Assembly (NCBI RefSeq): GCF_017829975.1
Contig: NZ_JAEEGA010000010.1
Location: 73,401-137,400 of the forward strand
Reading direction: 5' to 3'
Length of the DNA: 64,000 bases
Source: Vagococcus allomyrinae
Lineage (GTDB): Bacteria > Bacillota > Bacilli > Lactobacillales > Vagococcaceae
The notes beneath the pieces were generated by a model. The model ran no database searches, was not told where the DNA came from, and saw only the letters and a program-made list of their open reading frames with translations. This document shows positions 17,807 to 27,395 of the stretch, piece by piece. Position 1 is the stretch's first letter; each line of letters starts with the position of its first letter. Both the position numbers and the translations under genes were made by a program.

Positions 17807-18805
17807 ATGAGGATCGTCAATATAATTGCCAAAACAGATGTAATGAATTTTAATAATCGGACGGTTAAGGAACAGGTGGGCTTTGAGACCCATTTGGAAA
17901 CTAAAAAGAAACGGGCCTGGCGAATAAACGCAGTAGCCATCTTGATTACTGTGTTATTCTTGTGGTTATTTTGGATGAACTGGTTACCTGTTTCGGTATT
18001 TGGCTACTATCTTATTTTAGGTGGTTGGTTTATTAGTTTAATGGCAGGGCTCCAAACCGTGTTAACTCGTCCTATTAATGCTAAAAAGGATGATAAGGTG
18101 ACTCTTGTCTGCCCTTTGCAGACAGAGGTTGACTACAATATTGAATTAGCGGATGAGGGGATTAGCTGGTTAGCAGATGATGTATCGATTGAGATTGCTT
18201 GGGAAGAAGTTGTCAGAGGTACATATCTGGGAGAGGATGTGGTGGATCTTTGGACAGCCGATCGTGGCTTTTTTATCAAGTTGGATAAGCTAGCTGAAGA
18301 AGAGCGTGCAGAGGTGGTGAAGCGAGTTCGCTCACAGTTGGGAGCTCGCTTAGAAGATCAGGCGGCAGCAAAATCACGTCATTATGATTACTTAGCGCTA
18401 AAGCAGAGGTATGTCCGTCCTTTTCTGTTGATTAATTTAGTGCTGCTTGTCGCTATGGGAATAGCTGGAACAATGATTGATAAGAATGGGCGTGAATTAC
18501 GGGAGGACATTTCCAAAGGAACTTCGATGGAACAAGTCAAGCAACTAATCGGGAGACCTAATGGTGAAGTAACTGGCAAGGCTTATTTTGAGATGATTAT
18601 CAAGGAGCGAGCTCGTGACTTTAAGAAGAGGAATCAGTCAGAGGTAGATGCTCTCAAGGGGCTCATGGATGTGGCAATTGTTGGTCAAAGAGAACTGTTA
18701 GAGCAGGAAACGGCCAAGGTTCTAATATATGATTATCATGGTGAGAGTTATTTCTATCTGTTTATTGATGGAAAATACGTTCAAAGTTTACTGCCGCTCT
18801 CATGA
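17807..18805 (+). CDS. YcxB-like membrane protein with extra C-terminal domain
   Basis: ATG 17807 is preferred (GAAGGGGG spaced six bases) over an upstream TTG. The 332-residue protein starts with a VGFETHLE-type strand and two transmembrane helices (about 45-90). A soluble YcxB-C-like domain (WLADDVSIEIAWEEV) and a third helix near 205-225 follow. After it, KGTSMEQVKQLIGRPNGEVTG resembles the small SmpA/BamE-type fold motif. Function unknown; it faces the cell envelope. Confidence 0.55.
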   Translation: MRIVNIIAKTDVMNFNNRTVKEQVGFETHLETKKKRAWRINAVAILITVLFLWLFWMNWLPVSVFGYYLILGGWFISLMAGLQTVLTRPINAKKDDKVTLVCPLQTEVDYNIELADEGISWLADDVSIEIAWEEVVRGTYLGEDVVDLWTADRGFFIKLDKLAEEERAEVVKRVRSQLGARLEDQAAAKSRHYDYLALKQRYVRPFLLINLVLLVAMGIAGTMIDKNGRELREDISKGTSMEQVKQLIGRPNGEVTGKAYFEMIIKERARDFKKRNQSEVDALKGLMDVAIVGQRELLEQETAKVLIYDYHGESYFYLFIDGKYVQSLLPLS

Positions 18806-18932
18806 TCTGTTTGATTATTTAACACGATGGATTTATTTCGAAAGTCAAATTTAAACCCAATTCTCGATATTGCATCAATAGTTTGAAAAACTTTCGGGAT
18901 CGAGTTATTATAGTATAAAGAGGTGATAGTGG

Positions 18933-19589
18933 ATGACTAAAGAACTGAGTTTAAAAGAAGCACTGTTAGCAGAGTTTGGTGAAAATGAACCGATAATTTT
19001 GAGATATATTGATTCAGAAGAAAAATATGGTGTGGACAAAAATTCATTTAGAAAATACTTATCAAATCTATACAAACTTAAGGAGATAAATCGAGCTGAG
19101 GAAGGCATTTATTATTTTGCTTTCACCAATACCTATTTAAATGAAGAGTCTTTTTTGAGTGATGATAAGCTTGTAGTAAGTAAGTTTATCATGAGTGGCA
19201 AAAAAAGATATGGTTATAGAACAGGGTTATCATTTGCCAATCAACTTAGCGTCACGACTCAGGTACCAAAAATGACCGAAATAACATCGTCGATGATTTC
19301 GAGAAATAAAGTTGAAAACTTATCAACTAAGTATTTTATCTACAAAGCAAGAGCAAAGATAACTAATAGTAATTATCGATTAATGCAAATACTTGATTTA
19401 ATTAATGATTATGAAAATATGGTTGAGGTAGAAGACAATAAGGCGCAAGAAATGATGACTCTTTATCTAAAAAACACCAAAATTAGTAGGGCTGAGCTGA
19501 ACAGCCTGATTAACGAGTACCCTAGTAAGTTATTTAGAACCTTATATAATAAAAATTTATTTAAGGTAATCGAAAGCACGGTAAAGTAA
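18933..19589 (+). CDS. AbiEi-like antitoxin / DUF6088-type regulator
   Basis: Ribosome binding site AGAGGTG. The 218-residue protein has an N-terminal winged-helix region (VDKNSFRKYLSNLYKLKEINRAEEGIYY) and a YGYRTGLSFANQL motif, as in AbiEi-type antitoxins. It lies two bases upstream of the AbiEii-like toxin gene. In characterised AbiE systems the antitoxin represses its own promoter and counters a nucleotidyltransferase toxin, giving abortive phage infection or plasmid/island maintenance. Confidence 0.7.
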   Translation: MTKELSLKEALLAEFGENEPIILRYIDSEEKYGVDKNSFRKYLSNLYKLKEINRAEEGIYYFAFTNTYLNEESFLSDDKLVVSKFIMSGKKRYGYRTGLSFANQLSVTTQVPKMTEITSSMISRNKVENLSTKYFIYKARAKITNSNYRLMQILDLINDYENMVEVEDNKAQEMMTLYLKNTKISRAELNSLINEYPSKLFRTLYNKNLFKVIESTVK

Positions 19590-19591
19590 AG

Positions 19592-20563
19592 ATGGCTGGA
19601 TACTTATTTAACGATAAAGACGTTTTTAATGACTTTGCAGCAAGGGCTGCAAAATTTTTTAAGACAACTATTGATATCGTAGAGAAGGATTACTTCGTTT
19701 CTTTAGTATTAAAAGAACTTTCCAGTAGAAATGAAGAGATTGTTTTTAAAGGTGGGACATCATTATCAAAAGCCTATCAGATTATTGATCGGTTTTCAGA
19801 AGACATCGATTTATCTCTCTGCAATTCAGATAGAATTAAACCAGTGGCTAGCCAAAAAGTAAAATTGAAAAGAGACATAGAAAATACCGTCAATTTATTT
19901 GGATTTAGTATTCCTAACCTAAGTTCAACAGGTTCTAGAAGGAGCTACAATGCGTATGAGATTTCTTATGATTCAGTTAGAATAGGAAGTGATATTAATG
20001 ATGATATGGGGTTAAAGTCGCATATATTATTGGAAACTTACTGTCACAATGCCTCCTTTCCAACGACTGAGAGACAAGTGGAAAATTACATCAATCGCTA
20101 CCTACTTGAAGCATCAATAGTTCAACGAGAGGTAATTGTAACCGATTACCCGGAGCTAATCCCATTTACAATGAAAGTTCAATCACTTGAGCGGACAGTA
20201 TCAGATAAAATTTTTGCAATATGTGACAAATGGTTGGATGAAAGGGGAGGGGCTGCAATCCGACAGTCTCGGCATATTTATGACTTATACTATTTACTAA
20301 AGAGTGATGAACTAGACTATAACATATTGAGGGAGACATTTTTTGAAGTTCGTATGATTCTAAAAAACGAGTTAACGTATAATCCTTCAAGTGCCAAAGA
20401 ATATAATATTCCGATTTTAGTCAAGACTCTTTTGGAAGAGAATTTTTTTGAAGATGATTATAAAAAAACAACCCAATTATTAACTGATCATGCACCAGAT
20501 TATGCGATTGTCAAAGATTACTTACTTCATGTAATTGAAAAAAACGCAGATATATTTAGTTGA
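19592..20563 (+). CDS. AbiEii/AbiGii-type nucleotidyltransferase toxin
   Basis: The 323-residue protein has the PF08843 core FKGGTSLSKAYQIIDRFSEDIDLSL (about 51-75): the GGTSLS nucleotide-binding loop and the SEDIDL metal-binding acidic pair. A later basic/helical region has TVSDKIFAICDKWLDERGG. Known relatives inactivate tRNA by adding nucleotides to its 3' end. Translational coupling to the antitoxin (2-base gap) and the terminator after it mark a complete two-gene module. Confidence 0.85.
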   Translation: MAGYLFNDKDVFNDFAARAAKFFKTTIDIVEKDYFVSLVLKELSSRNEEIVFKGGTSLSKAYQIIDRFSEDIDLSLCNSDRIKPVASQKVKLKRDIENTVNLFGFSIPNLSSTGSRRSYNAYEISYDSVRIGSDINDDMGLKSHILLETYCHNASFPTTERQVENYINRYLLEASIVQREVIVTDYPELIPFTMKVQSLERTVSDKIFAICDKWLDERGGAAIRQSRHIYDLYYLLKSDELDYNILRETFFEVRMILKNELTYNPSSAKEYNIPILVKTLLEENFFEDDYKKTTQLLTDHAPDYAIVKDYLLHVIEKNADIFS

Positions 20564-20634
20564 TATACATGAGTTCGGATAGATGAATCAGCTAGCGGAA
20601 GTCTGATATAGGAGAAACTAAAATTGTAGCGAAG

Positions 20635-20679
20635 AAAGAGCATCGCCAGAAACCCTAGTTCTCTGGTGATGCTCTTTTT
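20635..20679. terminator. Bidirectional terminator between convergent genes
   Basis: AAAGAGCATC(G)CCAG pairs with CTGG(T)GATGCTCTTT and is flanked by A-run and T-run, between the toxin gene and the minus-strand gene. Confidence 0.85.
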
Positions 20680-20711
20680 CAAAAAATCTAGAAGAATGGC
20701 CTTGTTTTCAA

Positions 20712-21719
20712 CTAACTTAATTCAGCAAAAAACTCATCCATAGCTGGTAATTCTTTTTCCATGGTTAACGTGATGCCGACTTTTGTGCACAAATCAAGTA
20801 AATAGTGATAGACATCTTCTTGTGCCACAATGATTTTTTTGGGTCGTTTATTCTCACTTAAATAATCAATGACACAGTCTACCACAATACGTATCTCGTC
20901 ATCAGGCGTCTCGGTTAAGCTATCAGCGAGAATCATTTCGCTATGATGATCCACTAGAAGGCAAAGTTTAGGGACCATTCCTTGCTCTGATTTGTTTTCT
21001 TTTACGAGGGTACTTAGGAAGAAAGATGCTACTTCTATGATTTGATTTGTTTTTGGTCGTTGTTTTAGACGCTCAATAAGTAGTGAGCCCAACATTTCTA
21101 CTTCAACGATATCATCTATGTCTTCAGGGAAATCAATTGATTCGACCGTATGTTGCCATTTTTTTAACGATTCATCGTAATACGTGATGAGGGTTTCAAA
21201 GTTATTAAAGTCGACAATGATTTGTTCAGTTTTCACCAAGATTAAGGCATCATAGAATAGCTTCAAGCAACGAGTCATAAAGCGAACCTCTCGTCGGGTA
21301 ATCTGCCAAGGTTCCATCCCGCGGACAAAGGAGACAAACTGAAGCCAATTGCCATCTCCCCTAAAGCGATAGCCCAGCTCTTTAATGATGTCATAGTTTG
21401 CCTTAAATATATCTTTTCGTGAGCCGTATAAAGCAAATAATCCAGACTTTTCAGCGAGGGCATTAGTGTATGAGTCATAATCTTGCATTAAGAAATGATA
21501 CAAGTCTGTGATATCAGGCATAGTGGAGTGAATGCCAATCCCAACGAAAGACTCTTGGGTGCCCTCGTGTATCGGGTTGAGGTAAACTGGTAACTTGCGA
21601 GTAGGCATAAGGAGTGTGTAGACATCAGTGGTTGCTGTGAATTCCCAAGGTGCAAGTGCCTTTATTTTAAGTCCAATCTCATATAATGCTCGCCATTCAG
21701 TTAGTTCGTTCTTTTCCAT
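20712..21719 (-). CDS. Hypothetical protein, DUF6930/DUF7309-like
   Basis: The 335-residue soluble protein has an N-terminal part of the type WRALYEIGLKIKALAPWEF followed by a beta-rich section (VGIGIHSTMPDITDLYHF). Its C-terminal domain ends KIIVAQEDVYHYLLDLCTKVG and LPAMDEFFAEL. I recall this N-plus-C combination from uncharacterised Firmicutes proteins but am not certain of the family numbers. Ribosome binding site GGAATG. No operon partner. Confidence 0.5.
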   Translation of the reverse strand: MEKNELTEWRALYEIGLKIKALAPWEFTATTDVYTLLMPTRKLPVYLNPIHEGTQESFVGIGIHSTMPDITDLYHFLMQDYDSYTNALAEKSGLFALYGSRKDIFKANYDIIKELGYRFRGDGNWLQFVSFVRGMEPWQITRREVRFMTRCLKLFYDALILVKTEQIIVDFNNFETLITYYDESLKKWQHTVESIDFPEDIDDIVEVEMLGSLLIERLKQRPKTNQIIEVASFFLSTLVKENKSEQGMVPKLCLLVDHHSEMILADSLTETPDDEIRIVVDCVIDYLSENKRPKKIIVAQEDVYHYLLDLCTKVGITLTMEKELPAMDEFFAELS

Positions 21720-21879
21720 TCTCTTTCATTCCTTTCATTTAAGCCTCACAAGAGCTAGCTGCCACAATACGCATCCAATATAATTGTATTTATCGTACCA
21801 TAAAAGTGAAGATGATAGGTGATAGAATTAAAAAAAATCCCCTTGTTAATAGCTTTTTAGTGACGATGTTAGAGCAAAA

Positions 21880-21911
21880 AAACTCCCTCAGACTTGGAGA
21901 ATGAGGGGGCT
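21880..21911 (-). terminator. Leftward terminator-like hairpin
   Basis: On the minus strand CCCTCA...TGAGGG is followed by AGTTTTTTT. It lies about 160 bases upstream of the minus-strand gene start, so it would end a short transcript or act as a leader attenuator. Confidence 0.35.
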
Positions 21912-22044
21912 ATTTATGCTTGTTTAGCATTTAGCGTCATTTATTTTTAGACAAAAATGATCGTAATTAGTGTAAAGTTAAAGCTTACGTTAAACTTGTT
22001 GATAGCGATTGTCTTCATTAGAGCCTTTTTTTTGTGAGTGATAG

Positions 22045-22122
22045 TTGCAACAACTTTCAATAAAGCGTTACCACTTGTTGCAAAGAAATGTCATAGTCGG
22101 AATGGGATTCCCTGACTATAAT
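22045..22122 (+). promoter_or_regulatory. Promoter and inverted repeats of the sugar operon
   Basis: A perfect inverted repeat TTGCAACAA (22045) / TTGTTGCAA (22075) lies upstream of a TATAAT box (22117-22122). A second imperfect palindrome, ATAGTC...GACTAT (22093-22119), overlaps the -10 box. No good -35 box is seen, which fits activator dependence. Confidence 0.45.
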
Positions 22123-22184
22123 TAGCTTATCAACTTGATAACGCTAACAAATACGAGAAGTAAAGTAAGGAAGTGTTTATCATT

Positions 22185-24101
22185 ATGTTATCTAAGCGAC
22201 AAAAGGAATTGTTAGAGCTGTTAATTGAACAAGAGGAGTTTCAAACGGTTAAGTTCTTTTCTAGAAAGTTAGGGGTGTCTGAGCGAACCCTTCATTCTGA
22301 ATTGACACTCGTTGAAGACTACTTAAACAGTTCTGAAGCTTACATCGAAAAAAAGAGAGGAGTGGGGATTGTCTTAAGACTGCCTAGAGAAGGTAGTCAA
22401 AGTAGTGAAGAACCAGAAATGGATGTTTTTTCAATTCTTAATCGGCGCATTCAAATGATGGAATTATTGTTATTTAGTCCCGAGAGGATCAGTTTTAACG
22501 GATTATCAGAGTTATTTATGGTCAGTAAAACATCAATAAAAAATGATTTAGACTATGTGATGCAGATTTTAACAGTTAGCAATGATGTGAGGCTAACCAG
22601 TAGCTCTCAGGGAACAAAATTGAGTGGCAGTGAGGAAGAACTACAAAAAGCGTTTCTGCAATTTAATCGTTATTTGTTAAGTCACTCTGATGGGTACTTA
22701 GACGAGGTCATATCTGAGAAAATCAAGTTGTTTGAAGCCTATTATGGTGAACAAGTTGTCAGTGTTTGTACAAATGTTCTATACAGTTATGTCAAAGAGC
22801 ATGTTAATGCGATTTCAGATTATTATATTCAAAATGTCTTAAATGTTTTAATCATTCTTGTTTATCGAATTATAGAAGGCCATCATATTCAATTAAGTGA
22901 CAAGCAAGTGGGTGGGGATTACGACACCATTTTTTTTGAAGAAAGTGCCAGTCAGATGTTAAACAAAGCAGCTTTGCGCTTAAGTTTTTCTTATACAGAA
23001 CAAGAGGTCAAATATTTAGCGCAACATTTAATCTCTAATCGCTTTAAGAATTTGCCAAAAGCTGAGCTTGATCAAGCAATTGTCACGAGTATTTTAGAGA
23101 GTGTCTCGGAATCATTAAGCATTGATTTCACTCAAGATGAAAAATTGGAAGAGCAATTAAAAAATCATATTCCACCCATGATTTACCGACTCAAACTGAA
23201 TAATACAACTGAAAATCCTTTTACGAGTCACATCAAAAATGAGTTTTCCCTGACGTTTAATGTCATTTGGCTAGTCTTGAGTGAGTATGAAAAAGAATTG
23301 GCGATTGTTTTTACGGAAGATGAGATTGCCTTTTTGACCATGTATTTTCAAGCAGCGATTGAGCGGGCAAGAATAAATCGTAAGATTTTAGTGGTTTGTC
23401 AAATGGGGATAGCCACTTCCGAGTTTTTAATCAATCGAATTAAGAACAAAGTGCCTTCCTTAGACACACTGGAGGTAGCCTCAGTGCCGGAATTAGGACA
23501 TATTAATCTGGACTCTTTTGATTTAATTGTTTCGACGATTAAGATTAATTTGCCAAATCGTGAAGTTATTCATGTGTCCCCATTTCTAAGTGATGAAGAC
23601 ATTGTCAAAATCACCAATGCTGACTATCGTAAGCTCAGGGAACAAAGGACTGAAATGCAAGGTGCTTTAGAAAGGGCGATTCAGCCGGCTTTTATGGAAG
23701 TCGATAGTGAGTATAATTCAAAAGAGGAGCTCATTGAAAAAGTGGGGGCTAAGTTAGTAGCGGAAGGTTTGGTTAAGCCTGAGTTTCTGATTAGTGTCAG
23801 CGACCGAGAAGAGCTTGGAGGAACGGATCTCCCATCTGGTACGGCAGTTCCCCATGGAAGTTCCCTTTACGTTGAACAAACGGTGATTGTTGTCATTAAA
23901 AACAAGAAAAAATTTAAGTGGAGTCAGTATTATGTGGATGTTATTTTTATGATTTGTATCTCAGAGAGGGATATCAAAAAAACGCGAGGGATACTATCAG
24001 ACATTTACACGATTATCGACGATCCCACAAAATTAAAAGAGATCAGAGGCGTTTCTTCGAAAGCCTTATTGCTAAAGACGATTGGGAGTGAGCACAAGTG
24101 A
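22185..24101 (+). CDS. PRD-containing transcriptional regulator of the PTS operon (BglG/MtlR type)
   Basis: I choose ATG 22185 (AAGGAAG upstream) rather than GTG 22173. The 638-residue protein has an N-terminal helix-turn-helix (LLIEQEEFQTVKFFSRKLGVSERTL), a second HTH near 100-125 and two PRD regions (about 180-380). An IIB-like domain carries CQMGIATS (Cys near 405) and a C-terminal IIA-like domain carries TAVPHGSS (His near 560). Phosphorylation by PTS proteins normally tunes such activators to the presence of their sugar. It heads the operon. Confidence 0.85.
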   Translation: MLSKRQKELLELLIEQEEFQTVKFFSRKLGVSERTLHSELTLVEDYLNSSEAYIEKKRGVGIVLRLPREGSQSSEEPEMDVFSILNRRIQMMELLLFSPERISFNGLSELFMVSKTSIKNDLDYVMQILTVSNDVRLTSSSQGTKLSGSEEELQKAFLQFNRYLLSHSDGYLDEVISEKIKLFEAYYGEQVVSVCTNVLYSYVKEHVNAISDYYIQNVLNVLIILVYRIIEGHHIQLSDKQVGGDYDTIFFEESASQMLNKAALRLSFSYTEQEVKYLAQHLISNRFKNLPKAELDQAIVTSILESVSESLSIDFTQDEKLEEQLKNHIPPMIYRLKLNNTTENPFTSHIKNEFSLTFNVIWLVLSEYEKELAIVFTEDEIAFLTMYFQAAIERARINRKILVVCQMGIATSEFLINRIKNKVPSLDTLEVASVPELGHINLDSFDLIVSTIKINLPNREVIHVSPFLSDEDIVKITNADYRKLREQRTEMQGALERAIQPAFMEVDSEYNSKEELIEKVGAKLVAEGLVKPEFLISVSDREELGGTDLPSGTAVPHGSSLYVEQTVIVVIKNKKKFKWSQYYVDVIFMICISERDIKKTRGILSDIYTIIDDPTKLKEIRGVSSKALLLKTIGSEHK

Positions 24102-24568
24102 GTCAAAAAGGAAAAAATAAAGCCGTCATTGCAGAAGGATTAGTCTTTTTAGATAGCCAATTAGCCACGCAAGATGAGGTGATTCAATTTATAGTTGAGA
24201 AAGCCTTGGCGGAAGGGTATATTGACAATCAGTTTGCCTTGAAGGAAGCCGTTCAAAAGCGTGAGCGGGAAATACCAACGGCTATCGGCTATCAAATTGC
24301 CATGCCACATGGCAAGACAGCGGCTGTCTTACACCCTTTTATTGCATTGTTGCGGACAGCAGAAGATTTTCGCTGGTCGGAACAAAATGAAGAACGCGTT
24401 CGTTTAGTTTTCTTGATTGGTGTACCAGAGGAAAGTGAAGGGAAATTACATTTGAAATTTATCTCTCAATTAAGCAAAAAGTTATTAGACGATGAGTTTA
24501 GACAGAGCTTATTAACAGAAACAAACCAGCATAAAATTTTTGAACAATTAAGCGCCATTGACATTTAA
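24098..24568 (+). CDS. PTS fructose-type IIA protein
   Basis: GTG start overlapping the regulator stop by four bases. The 156-residue protein is a fructose/mannitol-type IIA domain with the phospho-His in IAMPHGKTAAV (about residue 70). It takes phosphate from HPr and passes it to the IIB encoded next. Unlike fused FruA enzymes, IIA, IIB and IIC are separate genes here. Confidence 0.85.
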   Translation: MSQKGKNKAVIAEGLVFLDSQLATQDEVIQFIVEKALAEGYIDNQFALKEAVQKREREIPTAIGYQIAMPHGKTAAVLHPFIALLRTAEDFRWSEQNEERVRLVFLIGVPEESEGKLHLKFISQLSKKLLDDEFRQSLLTETNQHKIFEQLSAIDI

Positions 24569-24592
24569 GTCGATGAGCAAGGAGGAATTAGC

Positions 24593-24907
24593 ATGAAAGT
24601 AGTCGCAATTACAGCCTGCCCAACTGGGGTGGCTCATACGTACATGGCTCAGGAAGCAATTGAAAAAGAGTGTCGAAAACGGGGATATGAGGTACAAGTG
24701 GAGACGCAAGGAAGTATGGGAGTTGAAAATGAATTGACTCAAGAAGAGGTCGATGGGGCTGATGTGGTCATCTTAGCCGTTGCGATTGGGATTGAAGGAG
24801 AAGAGCGGTTTGATGAGAAAATGGCAGCGGGGAAAGTTATCTCAATTGATCCAGGGGAGGTTATCAAACATCCCACAGAGGTTCTCGATCGAGCTGAAAA
24901 ACTGTAG
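24593..24907 (+). CDS. PTS fructose-type IIB protein
   Basis: GCAAGGAGG site. The 104-residue protein begins MKVVAITACPTGVAHTYMA; Cys9 is the phosphorylated residue of fructose-type IIB. Normal length for a free-standing IIB domain. Confidence 0.9.
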   Translation: MKVVAITACPTGVAHTYMAQEAIEKECRKRGYEVQVETQGSMGVENELTQEEVDGADVVILAVAIGIEGEERFDEKMAAGKVISIDPGEVIKHPTEVLDRAEKL

Positions 24908-24944
24908 AACGACTCATTAGCAGATAATAAGGAGATGACTTGAC

Positions 24945-25997
24945 ATGAAAAAAGAAAATAAAGTGTTAAAGGATTTGCAAAAAGCATTTAACACCGGTGT
25001 GTCGTTTATGTTGCCAGCGGTTGTTGTTGGCGGGATTTTCTTGGCAATTGCTTTGGCAACTGGTAAAGCAACGGATAGTGGGATGGAAATTACGAGTCCC
25101 TTTATGCAAAACCTAAATGATCTCGGGGCGGCTGGTTTTGCCATGATGATTCCATTATTGTCCGGTTATATTGCCCATTCTCTAGCGGGAAAACCGGCTT
25201 TAGCACCAGCTATGATTTTAGGCTTTGTTGCCAATAATCCGATTGGATCAGGGCAGATTAAGACCGGCTTTTTAGGCGCAATGATCATGGGGGTAGCAGT
25301 CGGTTACTTTGTCAGATGGTGTAAAACTTGGAAAGTGCCGGCGACAATTCGCACGATTATGCCAATTTTAATTGTACCAGTCGTGACAACCTTTGTTTTA
25401 GGCATGCTTTATATCTACGTTATAGCTGTGCCAATTGGAGCCGCAATGGACTGGTTAGTGGAAGTGCTGGGACGGATGCAAGGCGGCAGTGCAATTGTCC
25501 TTGGCTTGATTATTGGGGCGATGACTGCTGTTGATATGGGGGGACCGATTAATAAAACGGCCACGGCCTTTACATTGGCTCTGATGTCAGAAGGCATTTA
25601 CGCACCTAATGGGGCACACCGGATTGCGGTGGCAATTCCCCCCTTAGCGATGGCGATTTCAACCTTTATCGATCGTAAAAAGTACACGTCAGAAGACCGT
25701 GATTTAGGAATTTCAGCCCTCTTTATGGGCTTGATCGGGATAACGGAAGGCGCGATTCCCTTTGCCGTTAAAGACATGAAGCGGGTATTGCCGGCGATTA
25801 TTATCGGCAGTGCGATTGGTGGGGCCCTAGGAATGGCGAATGGCGTAGAAGCGCTAGTCCCTCACGGCGGCTTGATTATTTTACCTGTTGTGAATGGGAA
25901 ATTATGGTACGTGATTTCCATGCTAGTAGGAACCTTAGTATCAGTGGCAATTTTACACTTTACCAAGCCGAATATAGAAGAGCTGAAAGCGGAATAA
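24945..25997 (+). CDS. PTS fructose-type IIC permease
   Basis: ATAAGGAG site. The 350-residue membrane protein has eight or more hydrophobic segments and the family signatures FMLPAVVVGGIF near the start, ALAPAMILGFVANNPIGSGQ and VDMGGPINKTA, with EGAIPFAVKD in the substrate loop. It imports and phosphorylates a ketose-type sugar. The neighbouring aldolase subunit and transketolase suggest something other than ordinary fructose. Confidence 0.9.
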   Translation: MKKENKVLKDLQKAFNTGVSFMLPAVVVGGIFLAIALATGKATDSGMEITSPFMQNLNDLGAAGFAMMIPLLSGYIAHSLAGKPALAPAMILGFVANNPIGSGQIKTGFLGAMIMGVAVGYFVRWCKTWKVPATIRTIMPILIVPVVTTFVLGMLYIYVIAVPIGAAMDWLVEVLGRMQGGSAIVLGLIIGAMTAVDMGGPINKTATAFTLALMSEGIYAPNGAHRIAVAIPPLAMAISTFIDRKKYTSEDRDLGISALFMGLIGITEGAIPFAVKDMKRVLPAIIIGSAIGGALGMANGVEALVPHGGLIILPVVNGKLWYVISMLVGTLVSVAILHFTKPNIEELKAE

Positions 25998-26046
25998 GCC
26001 CGATGTGTAGATAATTAAAAATTAAGATGATGGAGATGGCGATGAG

Positions 26047-27318
26047 ATGAAGAAATTACCAATTAAAACAGTAGTTGAAGGGCTTTTAACCTTACAAAAA
26101 ACAGGAAAAAGTGCGACGTTATTAGGCATCGGCCCAATGTCGAAGAACTGTGTGCAAGCGACATTGGAATTATCAAAAGAAGATGATTATCCGGTCATGT
26201 TTATCGCGAGTCGCAATCAAGTGGATGCTGACGAATTAGGGGGTGGCTACGTCAATGGCTGGAATCAGTTTACCTTTGCTCAAGCAGTAGCCGAAGTGGC
26301 GGAAGCGATTGACTATGATAACTTATACTATTTATGCCGTGATCACGGCGGACCATGGCAGCGTGATCAGGAACGAAATGATCACATCCCAACAGAAGAG
26401 GCGATGAAGTTAGGCCAGCAATCTTATGTGGCAGATATTGAGGCTGGTTTTGATTTATTGATGATTGATCCCACAAAGGACCCCTTTGAAGTGGGGAAAG
26501 TTATTCCTTTAGATGTTGTGTTAGAACGGACCATTGATCTCATCGAATTTTGTGAAAATGAGCGAAAGGCCCGAAATCTGCCTGAGATTGGCTACGAAGT
26601 GGGCACAGAGGAAACCAATGGCGGCTTAACCTCAACGGAAACTTACGAAACCTTTATTTTACAGTTACAAACCGAATTAGAAAAAAGAGGATTACCAATG
26701 CCGACCTTTATTGTGGGGCAAACTGGAACGCTAACCCGCAAAACGGAACAAGTCGGAACCTTCAATTTTAAGAATGCGTATGAATTAGCTCAGATGGCAA
26801 AACGTTATGGGGTCGGCCTTAAAGAACACAACGGAGATTATCTGGATGATGTAACACTGTTGGAACACATTCCGTCAGAAATTACAGCTACCAATGTGGC
26901 GCCACAATATGGAACAGAAGAAACTCGGGCCTACTTAAATTTAGCGGCAGTCGAAGCAAAATTAGTTGAGTACGGTTTGGTGAAGACGCCCTCTAAGACT
27001 CGTGAGGTATTATTGGTTCACGCGATTAAAAGTGAACGCTGGAGAAAGTGGATGGTTGGCGATCAAACAGACTTAACGGTGGAGCAAATTACGGCAGATG
27101 AAGTCCTTTCAGAAGAAATACTGGATATTGCCGGACATTATACCTTTAATGATGGGGCAGTTAAAAAGGAAATCGCGACGATGTATAAAAACTTGGCTCA
27201 ACACAATGTGGACGGGCAACGTTATGTCATCGATCATATCAAGCGCCCTATTCGTGATTATGCCGAGTGCTATAATTTAAAAGGCGCTACGACACGGATT
27301 AAAGGGTTGCTTAAGTAA
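26047..27318 (+). CDS. GatZ/KbaZ-like tagatose-bisphosphate aldolase subunit
   Basis: The 423-residue protein matches the length of GatZ/KbaZ. It shows HGGPWQRDQ, a GYEVGTEETNGG segment and FIVGQTGTLTRKTEQVGTF, plus LKEHNGDYLDD. In enteric bacteria this subunit partners a class II aldolase (GatY/KbaY) that cleaves tagatose 1,6-bisphosphate. No GatY-like gene is visible nearby, so it may act alone or with a distant partner. It is the fifth gene of the PTS operon. Confidence 0.8.
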   Translation: MKKLPIKTVVEGLLTLQKTGKSATLLGIGPMSKNCVQATLELSKEDDYPVMFIASRNQVDADELGGGYVNGWNQFTFAQAVAEVAEAIDYDNLYYLCRDHGGPWQRDQERNDHIPTEEAMKLGQQSYVADIEAGFDLLMIDPTKDPFEVGKVIPLDVVLERTIDLIEFCENERKARNLPEIGYEVGTEETNGGLTSTETYETFILQLQTELEKRGLPMPTFIVGQTGTLTRKTEQVGTFNFKNAYELAQMAKRYGVGLKEHNGDYLDDVTLLEHIPSEITATNVAPQYGTEETRAYLNLAAVEAKLVEYGLVKTPSKTREVLLVHAIKSERWRKWMVGDQTDLTVEQITADEVLSEEILDIAGHYTFNDGAVKKEIATMYKNLAQHNVDGQRYVIDHIKRPIRDYAECYNLKGATTRIKGLLK

Positions 27319-27343
27319 AGGCTGTATGAGAAAAATAACAGTT

Positions 27344-27379
27344 AAGGATAGCTAATCAATGGGTTAGCTATCCTTTTTA
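27344..27379 (+). terminator. Terminator or attenuator inside the sugar operon
   Basis: AAGGATAGCTAA pairs perfectly with TTAGCTATCCTT, followed by TTTAG. It separates the aldolase-subunit gene from transketolase, so expression of the latter may be reduced or independent. Confidence 0.8.
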
Positions 27380-27395
27380 GAAAAGGGGTAATGTG

